This document shows, piece after piece, positions 1 to 7,009 of a DNA stretch of 34,387 nucleotides. How positions within the stretch are numbered: the first letter of the stretch is position 1; each line of letters starts with the position of its first letter. Under the pieces are notes generated by a model. It did not search any database, had not been told where the DNA came from, and saw only the letters and a program-made list of their open reading frames with translations. The DNA comes from Alkaliphilus serpentinus (lineage in GTDB: Bacteria > Bacillota > Clostridia > Peptostreptococcales > Natronincolaceae), in NCBI RefSeq assembly GCF_009017255.1, contig NZ_WBZB01000001.1:1-34387 (forward strand), read 5' to 3'. A program made the position numbers and the translations under genes.

Positions 1-83
1 ATTCAAATTCTTCGTATTTCTAAGAAAAACGGAGATATATAAAGAATAAGTTTCAAAGAAAGAGATAGGAGAGGAGTTAGAGT

Positions 84-467
84 ATGAAGTCAAAAATTAG
101 TTTGGTAACAATATGGACAAACAATATGGAAGCTATGAAGGAGTTTTACAATAAAACCTTAGGCTTCGATGTTAAATTAGACCTAGGAGATTATGTGGAG
201 TTTAATAATGAAGGGGTAAGGTTTGCTATATGTATGAGAAGGATAATGGAGGGATATAGTCTAGAGTTTCTTCAGGATGCAAAGGGTCAAATATTAGAGC
301 TAGCTTTTCCCTGCGATGATCCAGAAGATGTTGATATCACTTATAATCAGTTAATTCAGAAGGGAGTAAGCTTTATACACCCTCCAGAAAATATGCCTTG
401 GAATCAACGGACAGCTTTATTTACCGACCCTGATGGTAATATCCACGAGATTTTCGCTGAACTTTAA
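84..467 (+). CDS. VOC-superfamily (glyoxalase/dioxygenase fold) protein
   Basis: A 127-residue protein with the paired beta-alpha-beta-beta-beta pattern of the vicinal oxygen chelate fold. Residues 5-70 carry the first module (SLVTIWTNNMEAMKEFY, then TLGFDV) and residues about 72-127 the second, ending FTDPDGNIHEIFAEL, where the PDGN/E pattern is typical. The usual first metal-ligand histidine is not at its normal place near the N-terminus (IWTNN instead of an H-containing strand), so it may bind no metal or act as a binding protein. The start is ATG at 84, preceded by a GGAGAGGAG site. It lies 68 bp ahead of fosB on the same strand, so the two may be co-transcribed. The substrate is unknown. 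Family membership is confident and function is not. Confidence 0.8.
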   Translation: MKSKISLVTIWTNNMEAMKEFYNKTLGFDVKLDLGDYVEFNNEGVRFAICMRRIMEGYSLEFLQDAKGQILELAFPCDDPEDVDITYNQLIQKGVSFIHPPENMPWNQRTALFTDPDGNIHEIFAEL

Positions 468-535
468 GATTACTATTCAAGAAAAAAACTAAGAAATACT
501 GACTCGGCTTGCTAAAGATAAGGGGGAGTGCAATA

Positions 536-958
536 ATGGAAATAAAAGGAATAAATCATATTACCTTTTCGGTATCCGACTTGAAAAAATCCATAAAATT
601 TTACAAAGAGATATTAAATGCAAAACTACTGGTTGAAGGAGAAACCCTGGCATACTTTGATTTAAATGGACTTTGGTTAGCCTTAAACCTTGAGGAGGAT
701 ATTCCAAGAGGAGAAATACATAAATCCTATACCCATATAAGCTTCACCATCGATGAGGATGATTACGAAGACGCTCATAAAAGGCTCATAAAAAAAGGAA
801 TAGAGGTATCTATAGGAAGATTTAGATACCCACAAGAAGGAAGGTCCCTTTACTTTAAAGATCCTGATGGCCATAAGTTTGAATTTCATACAAAAACCCG
901 TGAAGACAGAATCGCCTTCTTTAAAGCAAATAAAAGAAACCTTCAATTTTATGACTAA
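536..958 (+). CDS. fosB: FosB-type metallothiol transferase (fosfomycin resistance)
   Basis: A 140-residue VOC protein close in pattern to Bacillus FosB enzymes, which open the epoxide of fosfomycin with bacillithiol or another thiol using a divalent metal. The opening MEIKGINHITFSVSDL, the AYFDLNGLWLALN segment, SYTHISF, and the DPDGHKFEFHT end are all FosB hallmarks. The three metal ligands expected for FosB are visible as H8, H67 and E116. Start choice: AAGGGGGAG at about 519-527 is well spaced from ATG 536, while the longer frame from 509 has no such site. The gene ends at a bidirectional terminator shared with the leftward regulator. Clostridia often lack bacillithiol, so the thiol used (or whether it confers resistance) is open. 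A FosX-like hydrolase is the main alternative. Confidence 0.85.
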   Translation: MEIKGINHITFSVSDLKKSIKFYKEILNAKLLVEGETLAYFDLNGLWLALNLEEDIPRGEIHKSYTHISFTIDEDDYEDAHKRLIKKGIEVSIGRFRYPQEGRSLYFKDPDGHKFEFHTKTREDRIAFFKANKRNLQFYD

Positions 959-960
959 AC

Positions 961-1010
961 AAAAAGCCCAGACACTAAGGTTATAAAACCTTAAATCGGG
1001 GCTTTTGTTC
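961..1010. terminator. Bidirectional intrinsic terminator between convergent genes
   Basis: AAAAGCCC (962-969) pairs with GGGCTTTT (999-1006), with an inner hairpin AAGGTT/AACCTT (977-992). It has T-rich flanks on both strands and lies between the ends of fosB and the leftward ArsR-type gene. Confidence 0.8.
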
Positions 1011-1016
1011 TATAAG

Positions 1017-2093
1017 TCAATATTCTAAATCAGCCTTTAATTCCTCCATACACTGATTAAGGAAATCATAGTTTACAGTATAGGTAAATTTTCCTTCAAC
1101 AGGCCGCAACTTTAGTATACCAGCTGAAGTAAGGCTGTTAAGGTGATAAGATATTGTAGCAGAGGACACCTCCAATTGTTCTGCAATCACCTTGGTGGAG
1201 GTGATGCCCTTAGCAATACACTTTATAACCTCATAACGGGTTCGATCCCCTAAATTCTTAAATAGCATGACTCTTTGATTTAATTGGTTTTCATAATCAA
1301 GCCTTTTCTTCTCAAAGAGGGCCTTAGTTTGCCAACCCCATGCTATGTACTTCTCCACACCTCCTGGATAGATGATCACTCCCATGGGCTCTGCGATGGA
1401 AAACAAAACGTTAATTTTCATATCCTGTTGAAGACCTTTATCATCAATAATTCCATTGGACAATTGATACAATCCAGTACCATCCTTGGCATTTAATTCA
1501 GCAACAAACTCCTGGCCCATATTAGAGATTGCCTCAGCATAGTTTGAATATACAGCTTCAAAAATAGGCCTTAAATCCTTCATTAAAGCTACATAATCCT
1601 TAAGGGATTTTTGGGGATTTTCAACAAAACAAAATAGATTCCACTTTACTTCACTATCAAAGGAAAGGTCCTTTATAAAGGTAAGAAGATCCTTTGGATT
1701 TTTTGCTATTTCCTCTGCCCCTTGAATAATCTTAGGATTATATATTTCTCTGGTTTCTTTCAGTATTAAGAAATAGACCATGGCCTTTAATATTTGATAC
1801 TCATCTAAATCTAACAGCTCATCAAGATAGCTGTTGATTTCCGCCCTTCCCCAAAAAGGATGTAAGAAAGTTAGTAGAAATACGATATTAAGGTTTGGTG
1901 GATAAAAGGGAAGTATCTCCTTTTCAAAGGGATTCAGCAGCTCTTTTATCTCGTAGGATAGCTTCTTTTTATCCTCAATAAATTCATCGGATTCAGGATC
2001 ATTTTTGGTATTTTCAACATGAATTAGTGCAGGGAAAAATAGAAAATTGTATATTTTACTTTCCTTTTCATAAAAATGATATTGAATATCCAT
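1017..2093 (-). CDS. ArsR-type winged-helix transcriptional regulator with long N-terminal domain
   Basis: A 358-residue regulator. The C-terminal 85 residues form an ArsR/SmtB-like winged helix: LGDRTRYEVIKCIAKG, then TKVIAEQLEVSSATISYHLNSL as the recognition helix-turn-helix, then a wing (GKFTYTVNYDFL). The first ~260 residues are a large alpha-helical region without a motif I can name. Such long ArsR-type regulators with an effector domain occur in Firmicutes beside transporters. The start at 2093 follows a GGGAGGTG site on the minus strand. It lies 83 bp downstream of the MFS gene and has its own promoter. It probably represses the transporter in response to a small molecule. No cysteine metal-binding motif is evident in the helix-turn-helix, so metal sensing is unlikely. 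Confidence 0.85.
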   Translation of the reverse strand: MDIQYHFYEKESKIYNFLFFPALIHVENTKNDPESDEFIEDKKKLSYEIKELLNPFEKEILPFYPPNLNIVFLLTFLHPFWGRAEINSYLDELLDLDEYQILKAMVYFLILKETREIYNPKIIQGAEEIAKNPKDLLTFIKDLSFDSEVKWNLFCFVENPQKSLKDYVALMKDLRPIFEAVYSNYAEAISNMGQEFVAELNAKDGTGLYQLSNGIIDDKGLQQDMKINVLFSIAEPMGVIIYPGGVEKYIAWGWQTKALFEKKRLDYENQLNQRVMLFKNLGDRTRYEVIKCIAKGITSTKVIAEQLEVSSATISYHLNSLTSAGILKLRPVEGKFTYTVNYDFLNQCMEELKADLEY

Positions 2094-2130
2094 CTAATTC
2101 ACCTCCCGCCATCTTTACCTTCATCCTTAT

Positions 2131-2159
2131 ATTATAATATTTCACGAGTACTTTCACAA
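2131..2159 (-). promoter_or_regulatory. Sigma-A promoter of the ArsR-type regulator
   Basis: On the minus strand, -35 TTGTGA (2159-2154), a 17-bp spacer and a perfect -10 TATAAT (2136-2131), 38 bases before the start codon. It allows expression of the regulator independently of the upstream transporter. Confidence 0.65.
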
Positions 2160-2176
2160 ACAATGCAAATTTGATT

Positions 2177-3418
2177 TTAAGGATTGATAGTAATAGCTTC
2201 CCCTTCTACTTTGGAGGCTCCCCTTCTTTGAGCCATACTGAAAATTCCTACCCCCAAAAAAATGATGAGCCCAGCTAACATAATGGCAAATGACGGCGAT
2301 AGAGCATCTAAAACTATGCCAAAGCTCATTAGACCAATAGGAATTGATATGGTCATTCCCATGTTCATAGCAGTACCGGCCCTTCCCATAAATTCATTGG
2401 GTACAATAGTCTGAAGTAATGTGGACAAACCAATATTGGCAACTGTTACAATCATACCCATAATAAAGGTAAGGATGATTAATGAAAGATAAGGAACAAG
2501 GTTGGTTGTAAAAAGTCGTAGAAATCCCTGGGTTGGAATAATGGCCAAAAGCATTACCAAAAATGAATATAGAGTAAAGCTGGTGGTAATAAGCCTTTTC
2601 AAATCAAACCTCTTAGCAATGCCGCTACATAATATAGGTGAAACAATCATAGAGGTAGAAACCACTGCTGAAAATAATCCATACTGAAGCTCTGTACCCT
2701 TTAAAACTTCTCGGATGATATATAAAATACCGATACTGTAAAGGGGAGCAAGAACAAAGTTTAAAATTGTTCCAAGACCTATGATAGATGAAATCAAAGG
2801 GTTTTTTCTAATGATATGTATACCATCCATTAGGTCTGATTTGAAGGCGGTTAAACTGATGATTTGGGGTTTTTTATGGTTTTTAGGGATATCTATAAAC
2901 ATTTCGCTTATGGCAGAAATCATAAAGCTTAATGCGTTAACAATTAGGATTACCTTTATGCCTAAGCTTCCATACAGAAGGGCGGCTAGGATTGGTGAAA
3001 GAACCCTTGAACAGCTGGCCACCATTGTAGAGATGCTATTGGCATCGAAAAGCTCCTCCTTATCAACAATACATGGAACCACTGGAGACATGGCGGAGTT
3101 AAAGAAGATTTCAGTAATTTCTAGAGCAATTACCAAAAAGTAAATCATAGGAAGGGTTAGGCCATCCTTTAGAATAAAGAGGATCCCAAAGACACCGATG
3201 ATCATTCCATTTATAAAATCCAGAATCACAATACTTCTTTTTCGATCAAACCAATCTCCAAACACACCTGCAAAGGGTGATAATATAAGCCTAGGAAAAA
3301 TGGTAATAGCCAATACTGAAGCAAAAACGGTTGCAGAACCAGTTGTGGCCAATACATATAGAGATAGAGCAAACTGTTGAATCTCGCTACCGGTAAGGGA
3401 AACAATCTTTCCTGCCAT
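2177..3418 (-). CDS. MFS efflux transporter (5' end apparently frameshifted)
   Basis: A 413-residue open frame with about twelve hydrophobic segments and the drug-efflux MFS pattern. It includes PFAGVFGDWFDRKRSI (the D-R-K/R loop between helices 2 and 3) near residues 47-62 and a second-half NEFMGRAGTAMNMGM loop. Homologues in Firmicutes begin with a short N-terminal stretch of the type 'xxFLYLWQGKIVSLTGS'. Here FLYLWQ is encoded just upstream in another frame, and GKIVSLTGS in this one, so a base appears to be missing at 3411-3412. The in-frame ATG at 3418 lacks a ribosome site, whereas ATG 3459 in the other frame has a good one. The product may therefore be made poorly or not at all, unless the shift is a sequencing error. 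Substrate unknown. Probably regulated by the ArsR-type protein downstream. Confidence 0.85.
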   Translation of the reverse strand: MAGKIVSLTGSEIQQFALSLYVLATTGSATVFASVLAITIFPRLILSPFAGVFGDWFDRKRSIVILDFINGMIIGVFGILFILKDGLTLPMIYFLVIALEITEIFFNSAMSPVVPCIVDKEELFDANSISTMVASCSRVLSPILAALLYGSLGIKVILIVNALSFMISAISEMFIDIPKNHKKPQIISLTAFKSDLMDGIHIIRKNPLISSIIGLGTILNFVLAPLYSIGILYIIREVLKGTELQYGLFSAVVSTSMIVSPILCSGIAKRFDLKRLITTSFTLYSFLVMLLAIIPTQGFLRLFTTNLVPYLSLIILTFIMGMIVTVANIGLSTLLQTIVPNEFMGRAGTAMNMGMTISIPIGLMSFGIVLDALSPSFAIMLAGLIIFLGVGIFSMAQRRGASKVEGEAITINP

Positions 3419-3459
3419 AAGTAAAGAAAAGTTTTTGTTTTTAGCAATTTTAAGTTCAT
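3411..3459 (-). pseudogene. Displaced original 5' end of the MFS gene
   Basis: ATG at 3459-3457 has a GGAGC ribosome site at 3472-3468 and encodes MNLKLLKTKTFLYLWQ. It then runs out of frame because the TGG-CAG codons (3417-3412) are followed by one G too few to continue into GGA-AAG-ATT (GKI). Adding a single G at 3411-3412 joins it exactly to the long transporter frame. This is either a real inactivating deletion in a short G run or a base-calling error. Confidence 0.7.
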
Positions 3460-3497
3460 GGTATCCAGCTCCTTTAATAAATAATAGTGTCTATTCC

Positions 3498-3526
3498 ATA
3501 ATACATTAGATAGTTATATAATACAA
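3498..3526 (-). promoter_or_regulatory. Sigma-A promoter of the MFS gene
   Basis: On the minus strand, -35 TTGTAT (3526-3521), a spacer of exactly 17 bp and -10 TATTAT (3503-3498). The spacer contains another TATCTAAT half-site (3514-3507) matching the adjacent palindrome. Confidence 0.6.
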
Positions 3527-3530
3527 TTTA

Positions 3531-3554
3531 AAAATTAGATATTTATCTAATTTT
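3531..3554. promoter_or_regulatory. Palindromic operator, probable ArsR-type binding site
   Basis: A perfect inverted repeat with 11-base arms (AAAATTAGATA and TATCTAATTTT) and a 2-base centre. It abuts the -35 of the MFS promoter, and a third ATTAGATA half-site lies inside the promoter spacer. The arrangement suits a dimeric winged-helix repressor. The link to the neighbouring regulator is inference. Confidence 0.6.
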
Positions 3555-3660
3555 GTATTTTTTTTGAATTATTTCATCAATGGACTGTCCCTATTAATAA
3601 AATTTTGGCATTTAAACGGGCTTGTCTGCATATTTAATAATAATGACCTTGGGTATAAAA

Positions 3661-3674
3661 GCCACCCTGGTGGC
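3661..3674. repeat. Short GC-rich inverted repeat before yabS
   Basis: GCCACC-CT-GGTGGC, a perfect 6-base inverted repeat, 20 bases ahead of the yabS ribosome site in otherwise AT-rich DNA. It may be an operator or a weak mRNA hairpin. It is not followed by a T-run. Confidence 0.4.
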
Positions 3675-3707
3675 AATAATTACTAAAAAACCAGTGAGGT
3701 GAAAATT

Positions 3708-4439
3708 ATGGAAAAGAACATAGCCATGATTAAAGAAATCATAATTGTTACAGATGGCTGCTCAAATGTAGGCGGCAATCCAGCCATTGCAGCCCAAAAA
3801 GCTCGCCAAAGGGGAATCAGGGTTAATATTATTGGAATAATTGATCAAAAGGCCCAAAAGGAGAAGCCCTTTGATGAGATTATCAGTATTGCAGAAGCCG
3901 GTGGAGGCAATCATGAATATACATATATCGATAACTTATATCAAACCATCCATAGCTTAAGCTATAAAACTGTATCTACCACAATTCAGGAGGCAGTCAA
4001 TCAGCAGCTAAAGGAGCTGATGGCTCAGGATTTAAATGAGATGCCCCCCAGCTCTAGAAGTAAGCTGTTGAATTATATTGATGATTATTCTGAGGAAATC
4101 CCTCTATGCTGCTGTATTCTTATGGACTATAGCGGTAGTATGGCCAGTAAAATTCAGTCGGCAAGACATAGCATTATAGATGTGTTGGATTCCCTTAAAA
4201 ATAGGAAGGGGAAGGTGGATATATCTATTCTGGCCTATCCTGGTGAAAGGGTAGATGACTGCAAAATCCTATTAGATTTCAATGAATCTAAGGAGGATAT
4301 GAAAAGAAGGCTGTATCAGCTAAAGACAAGGGGAGGAACTCCAACGGCTGCAGCCATTGAATTCGCCATCAATCACATGGAAGGATTCATATATCAGAAT
4401 AATAGTAGCCTTCAATTGGAGGAATCTTCGGTGGGGTAA
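3708..4439 (+). CDS. yabS: YabS-like von Willebrand factor A domain protein
   Basis: A 243-residue protein with vWA elements in swapped order. The N-terminal part (IIIVTDGCSNVGGNP, then GIRVNIIGI) resembles the later half of a vWA fold. The C-terminal part has the MIDAS motif DYSGS at 140-144 and a TPTAAAIEFA helix near the end. This layout matches YabS of Bacillus subtilis, which lies beside spoIIE and yabT. The start is ATG 3708 with GAGGTG at 3695-3700. A GTG nine bases upstream has no better site. It is followed by a hairpin and then yabT. The MIDAS should bind Mg2+ and a protein partner, and YabT is the obvious candidate by linkage. The biochemical role is unknown. Confidence 0.82.
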   Translation: MEKNIAMIKEIIIVTDGCSNVGGNPAIAAQKARQRGIRVNIIGIIDQKAQKEKPFDEIISIAEAGGGNHEYTYIDNLYQTIHSLSYKTVSTTIQEAVNQQLKELMAQDLNEMPPSSRSKLLNYIDDYSEEIPLCCCILMDYSGSMASKIQSARHSIIDVLDSLKNRKGKVDISILAYPGERVDDCKILLDFNESKEDMKRRLYQLKTRGGTPTAAAIEFAINHMEGFIYQNNSSLQLEESSVG

Positions 4440-4457
4440 AAACCCACCATCTTTTTT
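4430..4457 (+). terminator. Terminator-like hairpin between yabS and yabT
   Basis: GGTGGG (4430-4435) pairs with CCCACC (4443-4448) and is followed by six T residues (4452-4457). The yabS stop codon is in the loop, and the yabT ribosome site begins immediately afterwards. It could reduce read-through into the kinase gene. Confidence 0.55.
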
Positions 4458-4470
4458 AGGAGGGGTTTTA

Positions 4471-5394
4471 ATGGAAGGTCCTATTTTAATGTCTAATACA
4501 GTGGTGGAGAGTAAGTGGAAGGGGAAAAGATATAAAATTATAAAGTTGTTGGGTAAAGGGGGTACTTCTAGGGTATACATGGCTATGGACATTGACAGTA
4601 AAGAATACTATGCCATGAAAATTAGCAAGGATAATATTTCTCTAAATCGAGAATACCAATTGCTGAAGAGCTTTTCATCTATGGACTTTATTGTAAAGGC
4701 CCACGATATTGATGACTTGTTAATTGATCAGCAGCTTTGGCATTTCCTTCTACTAGAATACATTCCAGGGGTGAATATTAAAGGATATATTGAGAAGAGT
4801 AAGTTGGATTTATTAACGATATTATCTCTATCCCTCTTATTATTAGAAGAAATAGGAAAAATTCATCAATTGGGTTATATAGTTGGAGACTTGAAGCTGG
4901 AAAATATTATGCTGGACAGTAGAAATAAGAGGCTAAAGCTGATAGATCTGGGAGGGGCTGTTAAAAAGAATTCAGCCATCAAAGAATATACGCCAGCCTA
5001 TGATCGTGCTGCCTGGAGATGCGGTGAACGTAGGGGTGAACCAAGCTACGATGGATTTACCTTAACGATGCTGATTATAAGGCTTTTGTTGAATAGGAAG
5101 CTGAATCCTCTTAAGGATCGGATAGAAGATCTTATATTAGAGCTTGAAGGGTTAGATATATCACCAGAGCTAATTGTAGTCATAAAAAATGCATTGTTTT
5201 GTAAGGATACAGACATAAAAGATTATATAAAGGAAATAAAAAAAGTCTATCCCATTGAAGAAAAAAGAAGGACTAAGAAGATAGAGGAAAAAAAGAGTAG
5301 AATTATTAACAAATTATTTAAGGCCAGCACAGCATTTTTTATAATTACCTGGATCTTAATTTTATCTTCAAAAATTATAGAGCTCATTCAATAG
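4471..5394 (+). CDS. yabT: YabT-like membrane-anchored Ser/Thr protein kinase
   Basis: A 307-residue Hanks-type kinase. The glycine loop GKGGTSRVY is at 28-36, the ATP-binding lysine in AMK at 50, the catalytic Asp in VGDLKLEN at 140 with Asn 145, and the metal-binding DLG at 159-161. The usual HRD triad is VGD, so the histidine and arginine are missing. A basic linker (EKRRTKKIEEKK, about 264-275) precedes one C-terminal membrane helix (about 285-300), as in B. subtilis YabT, a DNA-activated kinase acting on RecA and other targets during sporulation. The start ATG 4471 follows AGGAGGGG. It pairs with yabS upstream and tilS downstream, the same order as in Bacillus. The basic linker would suit DNA contact, but that is inference. 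Confidence 0.85.
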   Translation: MEGPILMSNTVVESKWKGKRYKIIKLLGKGGTSRVYMAMDIDSKEYYAMKISKDNISLNREYQLLKSFSSMDFIVKAHDIDDLLIDQQLWHFLLLEYIPGVNIKGYIEKSKLDLLTILSLSLLLLEEIGKIHQLGYIVGDLKLENIMLDSRNKRLKLIDLGGAVKKNSAIKEYTPAYDRAAWRCGERRGEPSYDGFTLTMLIIRLLLNRKLNPLKDRIEDLILELEGLDISPELIVVIKNALFCKDTDIKDYIKEIKKVYPIEEKRRTKKIEEKKSRIINKLFKASTAFFIITWILILSSKIIELIQ

Positions 5395-5447
5395 AGAACA
5401 ATAATTTCCCTTATAATTATCGATCATATTCTTTATAATAATATCCA

Positions 5448-5476
5448 TGAAATCTTTGACATTTGTGTGGTATACT
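5448..5476 (+). promoter_or_regulatory. Putative extended -10 promoter of tilS
   Basis: Extended -10 TGG-TATACT (5468-5476) with a weak -35 TGAAAT (5448-5453) at 17-bp spacing, 40 bases before the tilS start codon. A TTGACA at 5456-5461 is too close to this -10 to serve as its -35. Confidence 0.4.
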
Positions 5477-5516
5477 TTATTAAAGAAAGCAATAATAAAA
5501 GGGTGAGGCGCTACAT

Positions 5517-6905
5517 ATGCTTAACATGGATAAAATTAAGAAAACAATTGATAGATATCAATTAATAGAAGCTGGAGATAGAATTGTTGTAGCAGTCTCA
5601 GGTGGACCTGATTCTGTGTGTTTACTGCATCTATTAGACACCATTAAGGATTTTTATAATATCAAGCTCTATGGGGCCCATCTAAACCACAATTTTAGAG
5701 GGATAGAGGCCCAGAAGGATGCACAATATGTCCATAATCTTTGCGAAGAGATGGGTATTATGTCCTTCGTAAAAAGTGTGGATGTGCCAGTGATTGCTAA
5801 GGAAAAAGGGTATACACTAGAGGAAGCGGGAAGAATTATGAGGTATAGCTTCTTTGATGAGGTGGCAGAAAAAACTGGAGCAAATAAAATAGCCGTTGCC
5901 CATAATTTGAATGATCAGGCCGAAACCTTGTTAATGAGATTATTGAGGGGAACGGGAATTCAGGGTTTAACAGCCATTCATCATAAACGGGGAAGGATTA
6001 TTAGACCTTTACTTGACACCAGTAGAGAGGATATTGAAGGCTATTGTGGGTTTCATAATCTCAAACCTAGAATGGATCATACCAACTTCGAAACCATATA
6101 TCATAGAAATAAAATTCGTCTTCAGCTTATTCCTTTATTACAGGAGTATAATAATAATATCTTGGAAACTCTAGCTAAGACAGCAGAAATTTTAAAGCTA
6201 GATAGCGATTATATAGATTATCAAGCCCATCAATTGTATAATCAGCTTACGGTTTATGATAGCAAAACACGATTAAAGATTCCCATAGATGGCCTAGAGA
6301 AAGCCCACCCTGCTTTGCAAAGTAGAATTTTTAGACTGGCTGTGGAGGCTTTGGTGGGGAGAAGGGAAGCCATTGAGTATAAACATATACAAATTCTTAT
6401 AGATTTTGCCTTTAAGGAAGTAACGGGAAAGCAGCTACAGCTTCCCATGGGAATTACAGCCATAAGAAGTTATGATTTATTACTATTAACAACGGATGCT
6501 ATAGAGGAGAATACTGCCTTTACCTACAGCTTAAATCATAATGCTACAACTGAAATAGATGAGCTGGATTCTAGGTTGATTTGTAGGGTTATTAACAGAA
6601 ATGCGTTAATGGAAATACCAAAACAGGCTCATACTAAGGCCATCGACTACGATAAGGTAAAGGGCAGCTTGAAGGTTAGAAACCGCCGAGAGGGAGATCG
6701 ATTTTGGCCTTTGGGACTAAAGGGCACTAAAAAGCTAAAGGACTTTTTTATTGATTACAAGGTCCCTCGAGAGATGCGTCAGCAGATTCCACTGGTTTGT
6801 GACGATGATGAAATCATTTGGGTGGTTGGCTATAGAATCAGTGAAAAATATAAAATAACCAATGAAACAAAAAGGGTTTTATTAATGGAATATACCCCAA
6901 AATAA
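5517..6905 (+). CDS. tilS: tRNA(Ile)-lysidine synthase TilS
   Basis: A 462-residue enzyme that attaches lysine to C34 of the CAU-anticodon isoleucine tRNA, using ATP, in the cytosol. The PP-loop SGGPDS is at residues 28-33. The N-type ATPase domain runs to about 220 (HNLNDQAETLLMRLLRGTG is characteristic). The substrate-binding and C-terminal TilS domains follow, with NRREGDRFWPLGLKGTKKLKD-type sequence near 395. The length is normal for full-length bacterial TilS. Start ATG 5517 has AGGGTGAGG at 5500-5508. A second ATG nine bases in is less well spaced. It lies between yabT and ftsH as in many Firmicutes, but hpt, normally next, is missing. Essential in most bacteria. Confidence 0.97.
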   Translation: MLNMDKIKKTIDRYQLIEAGDRIVVAVSGGPDSVCLLHLLDTIKDFYNIKLYGAHLNHNFRGIEAQKDAQYVHNLCEEMGIMSFVKSVDVPVIAKEKGYTLEEAGRIMRYSFFDEVAEKTGANKIAVAHNLNDQAETLLMRLLRGTGIQGLTAIHHKRGRIIRPLLDTSREDIEGYCGFHNLKPRMDHTNFETIYHRNKIRLQLIPLLQEYNNNILETLAKTAEILKLDSDYIDYQAHQLYNQLTVYDSKTRLKIPIDGLEKAHPALQSRIFRLAVEALVGRREAIEYKHIQILIDFAFKEVTGKQLQLPMGITAIRSYDLLLLTTDAIEENTAFTYSLNHNATTEIDELDSRLICRVINRNALMEIPKQAHTKAIDYDKVKGSLKVRNRREGDRFWPLGLKGTKKLKDFFIDYKVPREMRQQIPLVCDDDEIIWVVGYRISEKYKITNETKRVLLMEYTPK

Positions 6906-6932
6906 ACTGCTTGTTATATCTTACTTAGAAAG

Positions 6933-6961
6933 TTGTTTTTAAATGGATAGTGTGGTAAAAT
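6933..6961 (+). promoter_or_regulatory. Sigma-A promoter of ftsH
   Basis: -35 TTGTTT (6933-6938), a 17-bp spacer, and an extended -10 TGG-TAAAAT (6953-6961), about 49 bases before the TTG start of ftsH. Confidence 0.6.
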
Positions 6962-7009
6962 ATTAAAATGCAGTAGAACTATCTAGCATTTAAGAGAGGA
7001 GGACTTTTA

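Noticed and set aside
2781-3143. A 120-codon plus-strand frame within the MFS gene
   Set aside because: It is the complement of the transporter sequence and no ribosome site precedes it.
3610-3632. Possible sigma-54 promoter before yabS (TTGGCATTT...GGGCTTG)
   Set aside because: The GG-to-GC gap is 11, not 10, bases and the -12 part lacks TTGC.
5456-5476. TTGACA followed by TATACT before tilS as a classical promoter
   Set aside because: The spacing is only 9 bases, too short for sigma-A. The extended -10 reading was kept instead, at low confidence.
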